DNA of 12,169 bases. Origin: Euperipatoides rowelli. Taxonomy: Eukaryota; Onychophora; Udeonychophora; Euonychophora; Peripatopsidae. The notes beneath the pieces are model-generated. The model was not told where the DNA came from. It was given only the letters and a program-made list of their open reading frames with translations, and made no database searches. This document shows, piece after piece, positions 9,950 through 12,169 of the stretch. A program made the position numbers and the translations under genes. Every line of letters begins with the position of its first letter. Positions within the stretch are counted from its first letter, which is position 1. The stretch lies in the NCBI GenBank assembly GCA_003024985.2, contig PXIH01S0005781.1; one strand, 5' to 3'.

Positions 9950-10381
9950 GGATGTGATGGGTGAATGAGGGTAGGTGGGTACATATAAAGATTTTATAGA
10001 TAGGTTGAATTATATTAAAGTGTTGGACATTGTCAATAGGAATGAAGTAATGTCATTTTTGTTGTTTTGTTAATGAATCTTTGGTGGAGTGAATGAATGT
10101 TATGTTGTTTGTAAATGTTGTGTATGTTGTTAATATAGTGAGTGGAAATGATTTTTTTGGTTTTTTTTTATTTTGTGATTTTTTGATATTTTGGAGGGGT
10201 TGATTGGCAGGTGAATGAGTAGCCAATTTTTTGAAACCAGTGGATAAAGGGGTAGGATGTGGTGGGGGTTGGGGAAAGAGAGTTTTGGTTGTGATATTAT
10301 TGTTTATTGGAGTGTTGTTAGTGAGTTGGTTAGGGTTAATATGTTGGTTAGGAGGTATATAATATTAGAAATAAGAAGATT

Positions 10382-10403
10382 GGGTTGGGATGGGGTAGGG
10401 GGG
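10382..10403 (+). other. G-quadruplex motif in left palindrome arm
   Basis: Four G-tracts of 3, 3, 4 and 6 Gs are separated by 2-nt loops (TT, AT, TA), which fits the canonical G3+N1-7 pattern. It lies ~150 bp from the palindrome centre. Confidence 0.7.
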
Positions 10404-10598
10404 AGCAAGATAGTGACGAAGAAATTTAGTGGTGGTGTTGTCAATTGTTTTTTTAATATGTTGAGGTGGGTAATTATTTTTTAAGTCTGTTGTGGTTATG
10501 TTGTTAAGTTCTATTTGTAGTAGTTGAAGGTTGGTGCATATTTTTAGTGCTCTAGTAATAAACAAAACATTTTACAACAGGAAATTACCAGAGCACTG

Positions 10599-10619
10599 AC
10601 AGCTTGTCTGTGCGCATGT
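10599..10619 (+). repeat. 21-bp direct repeat, copy 1 (near palindrome centre)
   Basis: Starts ACAGCTTGTCTGTG and ends CGCATGT; identical to 11375-11395. The corresponding place in the left arm (about 10541-10545) holds only a short T-run, so this copy breaks the palindrome symmetry. Confidence 0.9.
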
Positions 10620-10758
10620 ATGCACCAACCTTCAACTACTACAAATAGAACTTAACAACATAACCACAACATGCTTAAAAAATAATTACCCACCTCAATA
10701 TATTAAAAAAACAATTGACAACACCACCACTAAATTTCTTCATCGTCACTATCTCGGT

Positions 10759-10780
10759 CCCCTCTACCCTATCCCCACCC
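10759..10780 (-). other. Matched G-quadruplex motif in right palindrome arm
   Basis: On the minus strand the tracts are GGG, GGGG, GGG and GGGG with loops T, ATA and TAGA. This is the arm counterpart of 10382-10403. The motif survives even though several loop and tract bases differ between arms. Confidence 0.7.
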
Positions 10781-11374
10781 AATCTTCATATTTTGAATAT
10801 TATATACCTCCTAACCAACGTATAAACCCTAACCAACTCACTAACAACACTCCAATAAACACTAATATCACAACCAAAACTCTCTTCCCTCCCCCACCAC
10901 ATCCCACCCCTTTATCCACTGGTTTCAAAAAATTGTCTACTCCTTCACCTGCCAATCGACCCCTCCAAAATATCAAAAAATCACAAAATAATCAAAAAAC
11001 AACCAAAAAATCATTTCCACTCACTATATTAACAACTTACACAACATTTACAAACAACATAACATTCATTCACTCCACCAAAGATTCATTATTAACAAAC
11101 TCAACAACAAAAATAACATTACTTCCATGCCTATTGACAACGTCCAACACTTTAATATAATTCAACCTATATATAAAACCTTTATACATACCCACCTACC
11201 CTCATTCACCCATCACATCCTTAATTTTCAAATAATATGCCCTGCCCCATCGACATTTAAAGATTTTTTTTAAAAATTAGAGAAATTTTATAATTCATCC
11301 ATCATAGACCCTTCCTCCAAAAAATATTTTCAATGCGCATGCCCACAGGCAGCCTATGTAGGCATTAACAAATA

Positions 11375-11395
11375 ACAGCTTGTCTGTGCGCATGT
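11375..11395 (+). repeat. 21-bp direct repeat, copy 2 (outer right arm)
   Basis: Exact copy of 10599-10619, absent from the matching part of the left arm (about 9306-9312). It also forms a local hairpin with the related CGCATGCCCACAGGC at 11336-11350, whose left-arm mirror is at 9327-9341. Confidence 0.9.
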
Positions 11396-11613
11396 GTGAA
11401 CACATGGCCCATAACCCCCATTCAAAAATTAATATTCATCTCATCCAATTATCACATGTCATAACACATGATAATGTCACCATACTTGCACAAATTCATC
11501 ACAATAAAAAGCGACTCATAGCCGAAAGTTTATTCATAACACAAATTAAGCCAACTTTGAATGTTTCTAATTCGACAAAGTTAATCCTATTTTAACTTTT
11601 TATCTTCTTAATG

Positions 11614-12169
11614 ACTCGCACATTCAATGCAATAAGGCCACATTCCAAAAATTTGACATTTTTAGTTAAGTCCACCACAATTTGGTCTGAAAATAACAGT
11701 TTTCAGTGCAGCAGTAACATAGCCTGATATCCACATCTAAAAATATACATTGATTGATATGGCCATATTGAAATTTGGCTTCAATAGATTTTTTTTTTGT
11801 TACAATAGGGCTATAAGTAGAGATGTGGCTCTTTTGCATAATATTTTTTTTTTTTTTTACGTTTCATGCAATTAAGTCACATCTTAAGATAATTGCACTG
11901 AAAAATATTGCTGTATAAAGTGTAACTTTGTAATAGTTGTGTCCTTGTCCTTGGTTTTATTTTCCTTGTTTTTTTCACTAGTACTTCCTAGTTGCTCAAC
12001 TACCATCTAACCTAAAGTAGATTGATATTTACTACCATTTCATTTATAGCTGATCATCAGATGCCCTCCTAAAAAGAAGAACAGCCCAAATACTTATACT
12101 GTATAAGGCCAACAAAAAAAAAATAGCCAAGTAAGGTATACTTGAGAAACTTACAACCAGGGATACTGT
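11614..12169. other. Right flank, no gene; short inverted/degenerate repeats
   Basis: No coding frame is supported. A 19-nt motif of the form ATGCAA-n-A-n-G-n-CACATCT appears at 11821-11839 (minus) and 11866-11884 (plus) as an inverted pair around a T-rich loop, with a weaker plus-strand relative at 11627-11645. A small hairpin CTTATA/TATAAG sits at 12093-12107. Confidence 0.55.

Larger units (their letters stand above)
9091..11613. repeat. 2.5-kb near-palindrome (foldback) with ~1-kb arms
   Basis: The outer ends CATTAAGAAG (9091-9100) and CTTCTTAATG (11604-11613) are exact reverse complements, and homology continues inward almost to the centre. The left arm 9091-10559 contains a 488-bp later insertion including its target duplication; without it the arm is ~980 bp. 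The right arm 10584-11613 is ~1,030 bp. The innermost pairing is AGTGCTCTAGTAAT (10546-10559) with ATTACCAGAGCACT (10584-10597), leaving a 24-nt spacer. Identity is about 90% by eye, with many transitions, so the palindrome is not brand new. No frame above ~75 codons exists and no transposase is visible. It could be a foldback-type transposon or a head-to-head duplication; there is no obvious target-site duplication at the ends. Confidence 0.9.

Noticed and set aside
10257-11595. Open frames of 66-75 codons inside the palindrome arms
   Set aside because: They arise from the C-poor/G-poor skewed arms, which have few stops in some frames. Products are low-complexity and the frames are not kept between the two arms.

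Overview
The window looks like a piece of an AT-rich animal (metazoan, probably invertebrate) nuclear genome. The evidence is one very long coding exon bounded by good GT-AG splice sites, followed by more than 7 kb of non-coding DNA full of inverted-repeat (foldback) elements. There is no operon structure, no Shine-Dalgarno site and no compact gene packing. I cannot name the species. Two ambiguous bases (N at 2374 and 3356) show a draft or consensus assembly.

Layout: 1-133 is the 3' end of an intron. 134-4843 is a single 4,710-bp phase 0-0 internal exon encoding 1,570 residues of almost uninterrupted coiled coil. The protein has a recurrent W-x-x-K-[FY] signature, a tandem 51-53-residue repeat, and a non-coiled acidic hinge with two TQ motifs that resemble dynein light chain (LC8) anchor sites. 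It is a large cytoskeletal, centrosomal or Golgi-type scaffold; the family cannot be fixed from the sequence alone. 4844 to the window end is most simply the following intron (at least 7.3 kb), or that intron plus intergenic DNA. I see no further exon.

The intron carries three independent foldback structures: a ~330-bp hairpin whose right arm holds an extra 58-bp duplication (5807-6136); a ~1.45-kb non-autonomous element with ~105-bp terminal inverted repeats (7206-8657); and a 2.5-kb near-palindrome with ~1-kb arms and a 24-nt loop (9091-11613). The left palindrome arm was later invaded by a 483-bp CAGGG-ended, hAT-like MITE (9462-9944), and the other arm keeps the clean empty site. The palindrome arms show extreme strand asymmetry (left T/G-rich, right A/C-rich), matched G-quadruplex motifs, and a 21-bp sequence present twice in the right half but missing from the corresponding places in the left. 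The 7-mer TACTGTA/TACAGTA recurs through the non-coding DNA, with a cluster at 6613-6842.

Only one gene is supported, so no pathway can be described. The notable non-genic feature is the large G/T-skewed palindrome inside a probable intron, which if transcribed with the gene would give a kilobase double-stranded RNA hairpin.
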